IMG/VR virus record: IMGVR_UViG_3300042147_000021
Coordinates: 1-46,174 of that record
Length of the DNA: 46,174 bases
Reading direction: 5' to 3' (one strand)
Origin: a virus
The notes under the pieces are model-generated. The model saw nothing but the letters and a program-made list of their open reading frames with translations. It had not been told where the DNA came from and searched no databases. How positions within the stretch are numbered: the stretch's first letter is position 1; each line of letters opens with the position of its first letter. This document shows, one piece after another, positions 36,049-44,472 of this stretch. A program made the position numbers and the translations under genes.

Positions 36049-38829
36049 GTGCCGACTAACAGCCTGGGCCAGTTGACGGTGGATCTAGTTGCAAATACCG
36101 CCGGTTTCGAACGCGGTATGGATCAGGCCGAACGCGCTTTAGCTTCGGCCACTCGCGAAGCCAAGAAGCAAGGCGATGCACTTGATCGACTGGTCGGGCA
36201 GATCGACCCGACCATTGCTGCGTATTCCCGCCTCGACAAGATGGAGCAGCAGCTCAAAGCGCACCGTGACGCCGGGCGCTTGCCGACCGACGACTACAAC
36301 GCCTACCTCGCCAAGCTCAACGAAACCCGTAAGTCCGTTGAGTCCACTAGCAACGTTTTGGCCAAGAACGCCAAGCAGTTCGACGCCAACGGTCTGACGG
36401 CCAAACAACTGGCCGCTAACCTCCGGGGCGTCCCCGCCCAGTTCACCGACATCGCTACGTCTATCGCTGCCGGGCAGAACCCGCTGACGGTGCTCCTGCA
36501 GCAAGGCGGCCAGCTCAAAGACATGTTCGGCGGCATCGGCCCGGCGGCACGCGCTTTAGGAGGCTACGTCCTCGGACTAGTAAACCCATTCACCCTGGCC
36601 GCAGCGGCCGCCGCTGTGCTCGCGCTCGCTTATAAGCAGGGTAGCGATGAGACAACCGCGTTCACCAACGCGCTGATCCTGAACGGCAACGCCGCAGGGA
36701 CGAACGCGGACGCCCTCGCCAGTCAAGCGCAGTCGGTAAGCCAGTCCGTTGGTACTGTCGGCGCTGCTGCGGCTGTCTTAGCGCAATTGGCAGCCTCTGG
36801 AAAGATCCCGGCGTCCTCGTTCGACAGCATCGCTATCGCCGCGCTGAAGATGCAGGAAGCCACCGGCAAAGCAGCGTCTGAAACGGTCAAGGATTTCGAG
36901 AAGCTGGCTAAAGATCCGGTCAAGTTCTCGAAAGAGTTGAACGACTCTCTGAACTACTTGACCACGTCGACCTACGCGCAGATCGAGGCACTGCAACGCC
37001 AAGGCGATGCGCAGGGCGCCGCCAACCTGGCCGAACAGGCTTATGCCGAAGCGCTGACTACCCGAGCCAACCGTGTACGCGAGAACCTCGGGTACGTCGA
37101 GTCGGCGTGGCTGACAGTGAAGAACGCCGCTAAGGAAGCGTGGGATGCGTTCCTCGACATCGGGCGTGAGTCTACGCTCGAGCAGAAACTCAAAGTGCTG
37201 AATGACCGGCTGCAAGATATCGCCAATGCGGACGCGATCAACAACGCCCCGGGCAGCGGATTTGGTGCCACGCCAAGCGATGACTTGCGCCGAGAGCAAA
37301 CCGAAAAGGAAATTACAGATCTGCTCGTGCAGCAGGAAGAGAGTCGCAAGCGCGCTGCCGTTCAGGCGAACGTTGTCGCCCAGGACAAACGCGGCATCGC
37401 TGCTGTAGAAGCCCTGAACAAGTCCCTGGACGAAACGGCACCGAAGACTGACAAGCTCGCCAAGCGTTTTGCGGAAATAGACAAGCAAGTCGCCGCCGCG
37501 GCGGCCCGTGGAGTTCAGTACAGCGAAGCGCAGATCGCCCAGTTGCGTAAGGCCGCTGAAGAGCAGTACAAAGCCGCCGCGGCGCCGAAGGTTAAAGCAG
37601 TTCGTGAAGACGCCGGCCAGAAGATGCTAGACAGCTTGCGTCAGCAGGCAGCCGCGCTTCAGCTCCAGTCGGAGACCAGCGAAAAGCTCGGCGCCCAGGC
37701 GCAAGCTCTCGCCAAGTTCCAGCAAGAAATTGCCGACATCAAGTCGAAGGACATTCAGACCGCTGACCAGAAGTCGCTCCTCGCCAGCGAGGCCCTGATC
37801 ACGGCCCAGCTAAAGCGCAACGTGGCACTAGAGCAGGAAGTCGCCGCGCGTAAGCAGGCGACGGAGGAAGCCGGCAAGCTGGCCGCGTTCCAAGAGAACC
37901 AAGCGTCGAAGCTGCAAAGCGCGCAAGAGGGCCTAGACTCGCAACTGACCGGACTCGGCTCCGGCGAGAAGCTGCGCGAGCGGTTGAAAGAAGACTTGGC
38001 GATCCGCAAGGAGTACCAGTCGGAACTCGACAAGCTGAACGCTCAACTGAACAAAGGGCAGATCAGCGAAGACCTGTACCAGCAAGAGACCGACATCCTT
38101 GAGGAGGCCCTGGCTTCTCGTTTGGTGCTGCAGCAGGACTACTACAACCAACTGGACGAAGCCTCGGGCTCGTTCTTCCTAGGTGCCTCCGAATCGTGGA
38201 ACAACTACCTGACGGAAGCCATTGACGTGGCTGCGCAAACACAAACGCTTTTCGATGGTGCTTTCAGCGGCTTGACTGACGCGCTGTACAACTTCGTGAC
38301 CACAGGCAAACTGTCGTTCCAAGACCTGGCCGCCAGCTTCGCGCAGACCGCTTTGAAAATGCTGATCCAGTACGCTGCCGCGCAAGCCATTTCCGCCGGC
38401 CTGAACGCGTTCTCGTCCACTGCTGCGATCCCTATCGTTGGTCCTCTCGCCGCACCAGCGGCAGCTGCATCCGCCCTGGCCTTTGCTGGCGGCCTGTCAT
38501 CGCAGATCGCGGGTCTCGCCGGTATGGCGCACGACGGCATCGATTCCGTGCCGCAGACCGGCACTTGGCTGCTCCAGAAAGGGGAACGCGTGACCACGGC
38601 GCAGACCAGCGCTAAGCTGGACAAAACGCTAAACGATATGAAAACCCCAACCGGGACAGGCGACACTACGGTAAACTTGATCGAAGACGCATCCCGCGCC
38701 GGGCAGACTGAGACCCGGGAAGAGGACGGTCAGAAGTTTATCGACCTGTGGATCGCCAAACTCTATTCGGATGACGATGTGATGGAAGCACTGAACCGCA
38801 AAACCGGCTTGCAAGGCGTGGGGCGCTGA
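36049..38829 (+). CDS. Tape measure protein (926 aa, GTG start)
   Basis: Long helical protein typical of lambda H-like tape measures: 'LGQLTVDLVANTAGFERGMDQ' at the N-terminus, coiled coils throughout, one hydrophobic stretch near residues 165-190 and another close to the C-terminus ('FSSTAAIPIVGPLAAPAAAA'). 'HDGIDSVPQTGTWLLQKGERV' near the end is a known tape-measure C-terminal motif. AGGAAG precedes GTG 36049. At about 1.5 A per residue it suggests a tail near 140 nm (rough inference). Confidence 0.9.
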   Translation: MPTNSLGQLTVDLVANTAGFERGMDQAERALASATREAKKQGDALDRLVGQIDPTIAAYSRLDKMEQQLKAHRDAGRLPTDDYNAYLAKLNETRKSVESTSNVLAKNAKQFDANGLTAKQLAANLRGVPAQFTDIATSIAAGQNPLTVLLQQGGQLKDMFGGIGPAARALGGYVLGLVNPFTLAAAAAAVLALAYKQGSDETTAFTNALILNGNAAGTNADALASQAQSVSQSVGTVGAAAAVLAQLAASGKIPASSFDSIAIAALKMQEATGKAASETVKDFEKLAKDPVKFSKELNDSLNYLTTSTYAQIEALQRQGDAQGAANLAEQAYAEALTTRANRVRENLGYVESAWLTVKNAAKEAWDAFLDIGRESTLEQKLKVLNDRLQDIANADAINNAPGSGFGATPSDDLRREQTEKEITDLLVQQEESRKRAAVQANVVAQDKRGIAAVEALNKSLDETAPKTDKLAKRFAEIDKQVAAAAARGVQYSEAQIAQLRKAAEEQYKAAAAPKVKAVREDAGQKMLDSLRQQAAALQLQSETSEKLGAQAQALAKFQQEIADIKSKDIQTADQKSLLASEALITAQLKRNVALEQEVAARKQATEEAGKLAAFQENQASKLQSAQEGLDSQLTGLGSGEKLRERLKEDLAIRKEYQSELDKLNAQLNKGQISEDLYQQETDILEEALASRLVLQQDYYNQLDEASGSFFLGASESWNNYLTEAIDVAAQTQTLFDGAFSGLTDALYNFVTTGKLSFQDLAASFAQTALKMLIQYAAAQAISAGLNAFSSTAAIPIVGPLAAPAAAASALAFAGGLSSQIAGLAGMAHDGIDSVPQTGTWLLQKGERVTTAQTSAKLDKTLNDMKTPTGTGDTTVNLIEDASRAGQTETREEDGQKFIDLWIAKLYSDDDVMEALNRKTGLQGVGR

Positions 38830-39344
38830 TGGCGATTCCAGTCTACCCGGAAGGGCTGCCCTGCCCGCTGCGGGAGAACTACGGGTTCACACCGACGAAT
38901 AACATTCGCCGCACGCCTATGGACAGCGGTCGTGCTCGCCAGCGTATCGAGTTCCCGAACGCTCCGGCCATGGTGTCGCTTAGCTGGCTCATGACGGGAC
39001 CGCAGGCCATGTTGTTCGAAGCGTGGGCCGCGCAGATCGTAGGCGCTGGCTGGTTCACGATGACGCTTCTGAGCCCTATGGGGTTCAACGAGGCCGAAGT
39101 AAGGTTCACCGAAGTTCCAGTGGGCGGCGAGCTGACGGGGAAATTCCTGTGGCGCTACCGAACTACCTGCGAATTGCGTAACCGCCCATTGTTGCCACCA
39201 GGGTGGGCCGAATTGCTGCCATCGTTCGTGCTGAACCCGGAAATTTTCGATTACGCCATGAACGACGAATGGCCGCTTAACCCCTGGCAGGTGTACATTT
39301 TAGAAACCGATCAAGCAATTAATGAGGAGTGGCCGACGCCATGA
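38829..39344 (+). CDS. Minor tail / distal tail protein (171 aa)
   Basis: 'MAIPVYPEGLPCPLRENYGF' and 'RIEFPNAPAMVSLSWLMTG', then 'FEAWAAQIVGAGWFTMTLLSP', are a pattern I know from unnamed tail-tip proteins directly after the tape measure in Pseudomonas-type siphophages, in the position of lambda M. Overlaps the tape measure by one base and the spike gene by ATGA. Confidence 0.65.
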   Translation: MAIPVYPEGLPCPLRENYGFTPTNNIRRTPMDSGRARQRIEFPNAPAMVSLSWLMTGPQAMLFEAWAAQIVGAGWFTMTLLSPMGFNEAEVRFTEVPVGGELTGKFLWRYRTTCELRNRPLLPPGWAELLPSFVLNPEIFDYAMNDEWPLNPWQVYILETDQAINEEWPTP

Positions 39345-41512
39345 GTTTTTACAATACTGGTAACCCGGTCCCTTCGATCGACCCTCGTGACCTGGACGAC
39401 AACGCCAAACATATTGATGAGCTGACGAACAGTACCTTCCCGACATTTGTCGATAGGCTCGGCACCACGCGCCGCACACTGGCTGGCATCGAGGCAGACG
39501 CTGATGCGATTGTTTTGCGGGATGAACTCGCTGAACCGGATGGGGCAGAGCTTAGCGGATACCGGAATTCAAACCTATACGAGAAACTGTCTGATTTCAT
39601 CAGCGCGTCAGATTTCACAGGTACGGATGCAGAGGCTATAGCTGCCGCTGCCGCACACTGCTTTACAAATAAAAAACAATTGAGGATTGACAGGGATGTA
39701 AATATCCCATCACTGGCTACGCCAATCGAGTTGAAGTGCGGGCTGTATCAGCAACCTGGGACAACTATAAATATTACAAACTCTGGCATAACGAACGGCC
39801 TATTTAAATTTACCACCAGCCAGGTCGGCACTGTAATTGTGGGTGTCGGCGGCCTCACCGAGGGCAGCACCAAACTCACTGGGCTGCCCGCCACTCCGCC
39901 TGGCAGTTGGCTGCTGATCGAAAGTTCTGAGGAGCTGATCAAAGACACCTCTGCCAGCTTCTACGTAAAGCAGGAAGTAGCGACCATTGCCGATATGCTT
40001 GGTGGCCTACTGTCGCCGCTGAACACCACTTACTCAGCCCCGACTATTACCTTATTCCTCCCAGAACCGAGCTTAGCTATCGAAGGGCTATCTATTCAGG
40101 GCAGCGGGACGGAAATAACAAATACCTCCCACAACCTTATCGAAATCTATCGAAGATCCTCAAAAATCGATGGCATTCACGTTCAGGGCGTCCCGAATCA
40201 GGGGTCGCAGATTAAAATAAATCAGAGCGTTTCATGCTCTATTTTAAACCCTGAGATTTCTGGGGGCGTAAACGGAAATGGCTACGGGATTCTGGCATTT
40301 ATGACGGAAAACCTATCCATAGAGAACCCGGTTATCACCAATTGTCGCCATGCATATTCGGCCCGCCACGACAAAAATACGACGATCACCGGTGGGGCTG
40401 TTTCTGAAATTATTGACTCTCACTGGGGTCAAAATTTAATCGTCAAAGGGACGACCATTATTGGACAGATCCAATACGCCGGCCGGGACTTGAGCGTCAC
40501 CAAATGCCAGCAGACCCCAAAGGACTATTGCATCCGCATTCGCAATACAAGTCCAGAGCTGAAAGGTAGAGTCGAGTACAAAGACAACGTTGTCAATGTC
40601 GACTCGACAGTAATGGCAGGGACTCATTTTGCCTACATAACATCCGGGCTTTCCTCCGGGTCTTTCGTATTCGGAAGAAACTTGGCGCAACCTAGTTTGG
40701 TGGCAATCAAGGACAACCAGTTAAACATTATCTCGATGCCGACCAACATAACCTATGCCAGGATGCTGACGTCTCAAGGGTTTACGTATTCTCTGCCTAC
40801 TCGGTATGAAATTGAAGGAAATAAACGCACAGATTATACAAAAACCATTGATATTTTAACGGGATTCGTGAAGGCGGATAACGTAGATTTCACGGCTAAC
40901 CCCAGTGTCTATGTACGGGGGGAAGTGAACTGTCGGGTCAGCGTTACGAGCCAAAACACGGCGGCTGATACTGGAAAGGGGTTCTCCCTTGACCTGCATG
41001 ACCTGAGTAGCTTCATTCTGTTCATGGCCCCAAATACGATAGTAGACTCGAGACTGACAGATGTCTCATGCTCCGGCTGGGCGATCCCCTCCGGCGGTGC
41101 ACAAACTAACGTAGATAATGGCCGGCTCGTCCAGTGGGGCATGTCCTTTACTGGGGCCGTCCCTGTCGAGATCAGCAGGATTATGAGTGGGGAAATTTTC
41201 TTCAGGACGCTTGGCGATGACACGGCCTCATATTTCCGGCCCGGCAAAGAATTCGGCCATTTGTCTGTGGTATCACAAAGCTCGCTGCAATGGTCCGGTC
41301 TAGCGGGGTACGATGTCCAAGCCGGCGGGGCCTTCAACAACACAATTTTCAACGGCACATCATTCGCGACTACAACGGGCGTACTAACGGGGACTACCGG
41401 AACTGATGGAAACCTTACGCTTAGCCCGGCAACAGACGGAAGGGTATATGTAGAGAATAGGGCCGGTGCGGGATTGACGTTGCAAATTAAAGAAATGAAC
41501 TTCGGCCAGTGA
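39341..41512 (+). CDS. Tailspike 1 with beta-helix body (723 aa)
   Basis: The N-terminal 'DPRDLDDNAKHIDELTNS', 'TRRTLAGIEADAD' and 'LRDELAEPDGAELSGY' match the start of the next protein and form a shared tail-attachment part. The centre repeats short strand motifs ('IKINQSVSCSILNPEISGGV', 'LSIENPVITNCRHAYS', 'NTTITGGAVSEI') as in right-handed beta-helix spikes. ATG 39341 overlaps the upstream stop. The body region 39.65-40.9 kb is clearly more AT-rich than its neighbours, suggesting recent acquisition. Likely binds or cleaves a surface polysaccharide. Confidence 0.75.
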   Translation: MSFYNTGNPVPSIDPRDLDDNAKHIDELTNSTFPTFVDRLGTTRRTLAGIEADADAIVLRDELAEPDGAELSGYRNSNLYEKLSDFISASDFTGTDAEAIAAAAAHCFTNKKQLRIDRDVNIPSLATPIELKCGLYQQPGTTINITNSGITNGLFKFTTSQVGTVIVGVGGLTEGSTKLTGLPATPPGSWLLIESSEELIKDTSASFYVKQEVATIADMLGGLLSPLNTTYSAPTITLFLPEPSLAIEGLSIQGSGTEITNTSHNLIEIYRRSSKIDGIHVQGVPNQGSQIKINQSVSCSILNPEISGGVNGNGYGILAFMTENLSIENPVITNCRHAYSARHDKNTTITGGAVSEIIDSHWGQNLIVKGTTIIGQIQYAGRDLSVTKCQQTPKDYCIRIRNTSPELKGRVEYKDNVVNVDSTVMAGTHFAYITSGLSSGSFVFGRNLAQPSLVAIKDNQLNIISMPTNITYARMLTSQGFTYSLPTRYEIEGNKRTDYTKTIDILTGFVKADNVDFTANPSVYVRGEVNCRVSVTSQNTAADTGKGFSLDLHDLSSFILFMAPNTIVDSRLTDVSCSGWAIPSGGAQTNVDNGRLVQWGMSFTGAVPVEISRIMSGEIFFRTLGDDTASYFRPGKEFGHLSVVSQSSLQWSGLAGYDVQAGGAFNNTIFNGTSFATTTGVLTGTTGTDGNLTLSPATDGRVYVENRAGAGLTLQIKEMNFGQ

Positions 41513-41555
41513 GCCGGTATAGAATTTAGGCATAATGTGAAGCCAGAGAGCCAAA

Positions 41556-43583
41556 ATGACCAATACATACCCAACGACTCAATTCCCGCTCGGCTCGACG
41601 GAAGTCAAGGTCTTGTTCAACAACGCCTCGAATTTTGACGAGGCGATGAACTCCGAAAGCCCAAGCTTCTACGACCGGTTTCTGAAGCGTCGTGAAACCT
41701 GGGCCGGCATGGAAAAGATGGTGTCCGATTTCCTTGAGGCAATGGGTTTCGAGGCGACCCATCTTGTCTACGTGGACGGCACGCCGCTAACCGTGCTGCG
41801 TCCGACTCAGCTTATCGACCGTGCGGGATCGGTTTACAAGGTGAAGATGCCAGCTAGCTTCCCGGTTAACCTGACAGGCACCTGGGCCACCGACCAGCTC
41901 TTGCTTGTCGACGTTGGTGACGCAGCACTTCGTGCCGAACTGGCATCAGCGGATGGCAGCACCTTTATCGGATTCGGGGACCGCACAGTATTCGAAAAGC
42001 TCAGCGAGCACGTCAGCGTAAAAGACGCCCCGTTCAACGCCATAGGTGATGGCGTGGCTGACGATACGGCGGCGATTCAAGCCCTGGCCGATTACATCAT
42101 CGCGCAAACAGAATCAGGCCTAACCACTTCCGGCGCCTTGACTGCTGCGTATTCCGGCACTTCGCCGATCGCGTATTTCCCGACCGGCACATATCGAGTC
42201 ACATCCGCTATCAACTGGGGACCGTACCTGCATATCGAGGGCGACTCTGCGATCATCAAACAGGACGATCCTGACGCTGACATTTTCGATGTTGACTTCT
42301 ACCAGTTCAAGATGTCGGGCATGCAATTCGTTGGCGGTCGTCACCACGTCAGGGTGCACAACGCCAATATCAACTCATCGATGTTTGAGATCGATCACTG
42401 CCAGTTCTTCTTGTCTAGCAGCTATTCGATCAAGACTCAGGCGACTGGCGGCGTTTGGACGCATATGTCAGCTAACGGCACCATGAGCAACTGCCGTTGG
42501 ATTTCCTGCCGTCGCATACTTGATAACTGCTTCGACAGCATGGTGATCAACGATCCTTGGCTGCAAGCTGACTCCACCAACCTGGACGCCAGTGCGGCCT
42601 CGATTAACAACCGTGGCGCAACTCCGACGGACCCGGGTGCACAAACCAGGCTGTTCATCAATCGCGGGTTCGCCATCCCTGATGTAGGCACGTATAGCGT
42701 AGACAGGCCCGCCCAAGTACGATGGGTCGACAACTGGGGCAGCTTCATTTCTACCGACGTGCGTTGGGGCGGCGAGTTCGGCGGTATGCGGATTGTCGAC
42801 CACTTGGCCGTACCTGACGTGTCCTTCCCTTGGAACAAGACGGAAGTTAGCGTAACTGGCGGCTTGGCATTCTGCGGCCCTAGCGATGACCCTAACGCTT
42901 GCATCATGGGCATTCAGGGACAAGTTCCGAACAGCATGACTTTCGGTGACTACAGCGGACAGGTTAGCAGCCCTCTGATTCGGAATATCTCTTCTCTAGA
43001 TCTGCCGGCTTACTTTGCAGCGTTCCAAGGAACCACCGGCAAGCTCGCCAGCGAGTACTTCAAGCTGGACGCGCGGAACATAATTACGGACCTGCGTGCG
43101 TACACTCCGCTTCGGCCATTCCTGCCGGATGGACTGTATCCGTACCTGATCAACGGGCGAAACACTCGGGTTATCCGCACAACGCAAAACCTCACCAATG
43201 GGAGCGTCGATAACATCGTGTCGTTTAGCACGACGCCGGAATACGACATGGTAGCCGGCGCATTCGTTCCGGCCAGTCCTACTAGGCTGAACATGCCCAA
43301 TGGCTGTTCAAAAATGCGCATTGAGGTCGATATCGTTATCGACTCGGCGGACGCAGTGGCAAAAGCGATTTCTGCGCAGATCGAAACATCCGCCGGCAGC
43401 CGCTGGAAAGGAGTTTCGCAGAGCTTCGGAGTCAACCCTTACGGTGACAATATCCACTTCACCACGGATGTTTACGGCCCACCTGGAACATACTGGCAGC
43501 TAAACATCATTCACAACGCGCCGACCGACCGAAACTTGGTCAGCTGCCAAGTCGTGATGACACCACTGGATATGATCATCTGA
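41556..43583 (+). CDS. Tailspike 2 with pectate-lyase-like fold (675 aa)
   Basis: N-terminal 'NNASNFDEAMNSESPSFYDRF' and 'RRETWAGMEKMV' correspond to the N-terminus of spike 1. 'PFNAIGDGVADDTAAIQAL' (about residues 150-170) is the pectate-lyase_3 entry motif of polysaccharide-degrading spikes. Aromatic 'YFPTGTYRVT' follows. The C-terminus is compact. It is probably a receptor-binding depolymerase. The 43 bp before it hold no clear promoter. Confidence 0.8.
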   Translation: MTNTYPTTQFPLGSTEVKVLFNNASNFDEAMNSESPSFYDRFLKRRETWAGMEKMVSDFLEAMGFEATHLVYVDGTPLTVLRPTQLIDRAGSVYKVKMPASFPVNLTGTWATDQLLLVDVGDAALRAELASADGSTFIGFGDRTVFEKLSEHVSVKDAPFNAIGDGVADDTAAIQALADYIIAQTESGLTTSGALTAAYSGTSPIAYFPTGTYRVTSAINWGPYLHIEGDSAIIKQDDPDADIFDVDFYQFKMSGMQFVGGRHHVRVHNANINSSMFEIDHCQFFLSSSYSIKTQATGGVWTHMSANGTMSNCRWISCRRILDNCFDSMVINDPWLQADSTNLDASAASINNRGATPTDPGAQTRLFINRGFAIPDVGTYSVDRPAQVRWVDNWGSFISTDVRWGGEFGGMRIVDHLAVPDVSFPWNKTEVSVTGGLAFCGPSDDPNACIMGIQGQVPNSMTFGDYSGQVSSPLIRNISSLDLPAYFAAFQGTTGKLASEYFKLDARNIITDLRAYTPLRPFLPDGLYPYLINGRNTRVIRTTQNLTNGSVDNIVSFSTTPEYDMVAGAFVPASPTRLNMPNGCSKMRIEVDIVIDSADAVAKAISAQIETSAGSRWKGVSQSFGVNPYGDNIHFTTDVYGPPGTYWQLNIIHNAPTDRNLVSCQVVMTPLDMII

Positions 43584-44077
43584 TGAGCCAAATCCTTGCT
43601 GAAGTAAACGCGGGGGCAAACGGGCGTCTTGATGCGATCATCAGGACGCTTGAGCTCAACTGTGACGCATGGGCCGAACCGGTGTTTATCTGCAACGGCT
43701 TCGAGGACGTAACGGCGGTCACTGAAGACGCCCGCGCCGTTACGTTCATCGGCGCGAACATTGACATCGCCTTGGCCTCGAAGAATAACAAGGGGAACCA
43801 AACCCTGGCCTTCGCGGTAGACAACACGACCGGCGAAGCGTCACGCCTGATTGATGCGGCCATCTCTGCGAACGCCCGGGTAACCGCCGTTTACCGGACG
43901 TACCTGAATACCAATCTGTCCGCCCCGGCGGAGCGACCTTACTTCCTGACATTGCTGTCCGGCTCCATCCAGGGGCAAGAGGCGCAGTTGCAAACCGGGT
44001 ACTACAACATGATCGGTGTCGCCTGGCCGCGCTCGTTGTACACTACGACCTTCGCACCGGCACTCAGGTATCTGTGA
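43583..44077 (+). CDS. DUF1833 minor tail protein (164 aa)
   Basis: 'DVTAVTEDARAVTFIGANIDIAL', 'QTLAFAVDNTTGEASRLIDAAI' (quoted in parts) and 'VTAVYRTYLNTNLSAPAE' are the pattern of DUF1833 proteins that occupy the place of lambda L before the NlpC/P60 gene. Part of the tail tip. Confidence 0.8.
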   Translation: MSQILAEVNAGANGRLDAIIRTLELNCDAWAEPVFICNGFEDVTAVTEDARAVTFIGANIDIALASKNNKGNQTLAFAVDNTTGEASRLIDAAISANARVTAVYRTYLNTNLSAPAERPYFLTLLSGSIQGQEAQLQTGYYNMIGVAWPRSLYTTTFAPALRYL

Positions 44078-44472
44078 TGGATTGGATCAATAAATACCTC
44101 TCCTGCACGTATGAGGACGGCGCCAGGGGACCTCACCTTTATGACTGTTGGGGTCTCGTCCGGCACGTCCGCCATGCGGAACTAGGAAAGCGACTACTGG
44201 CCGAATACGGCAGCTTGCGCAACACCGATCCGAGAGAGTTCACCCGGGCCTACGAAGCCGAATCCTCTCAGATGGAGTTGTGCGATCCTGAAACGGGTGC
44301 GATCGCCTCGGTAATGATCGGCCGCATCTGCACACACGTTGCGTTAGTGGTAGAGTCGCCGGATGGTCTGAGGATTCTGGAGATCAATCCTGCCAGGGGG
44401 CCGCGCTGCCTTCCGCTGCACCGCTGGCTGCGGGACCACTCAACGGTTACTTTTCACCGGGACAAACCATGA
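44077..44472 (+). CDS. NlpC/P60 (C40) tail-tip peptidase (131 aa)
   Basis: Papain-like fold: Cys24 in YDCWGLVRH, His87 in CTHVALVVE, and N104 in EINPARG complete the triad. It is the lambda K-like C-terminal domain, which cleaves peptidoglycan stems during DNA entry. ATG 44077 directly follows a GTG at 44074; I prefer the ATG. It overlaps the J-like gene by 4 bp. Confidence 0.85.
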   Translation: MDWINKYLSCTYEDGARGPHLYDCWGLVRHVRHAELGKRLLAEYGSLRNTDPREFTRAYEAESSQMELCDPETGAIASVMIGRICTHVALVVESPDGLRILEINPARGPRCLPLHRWLRDHSTVTFHRDKP

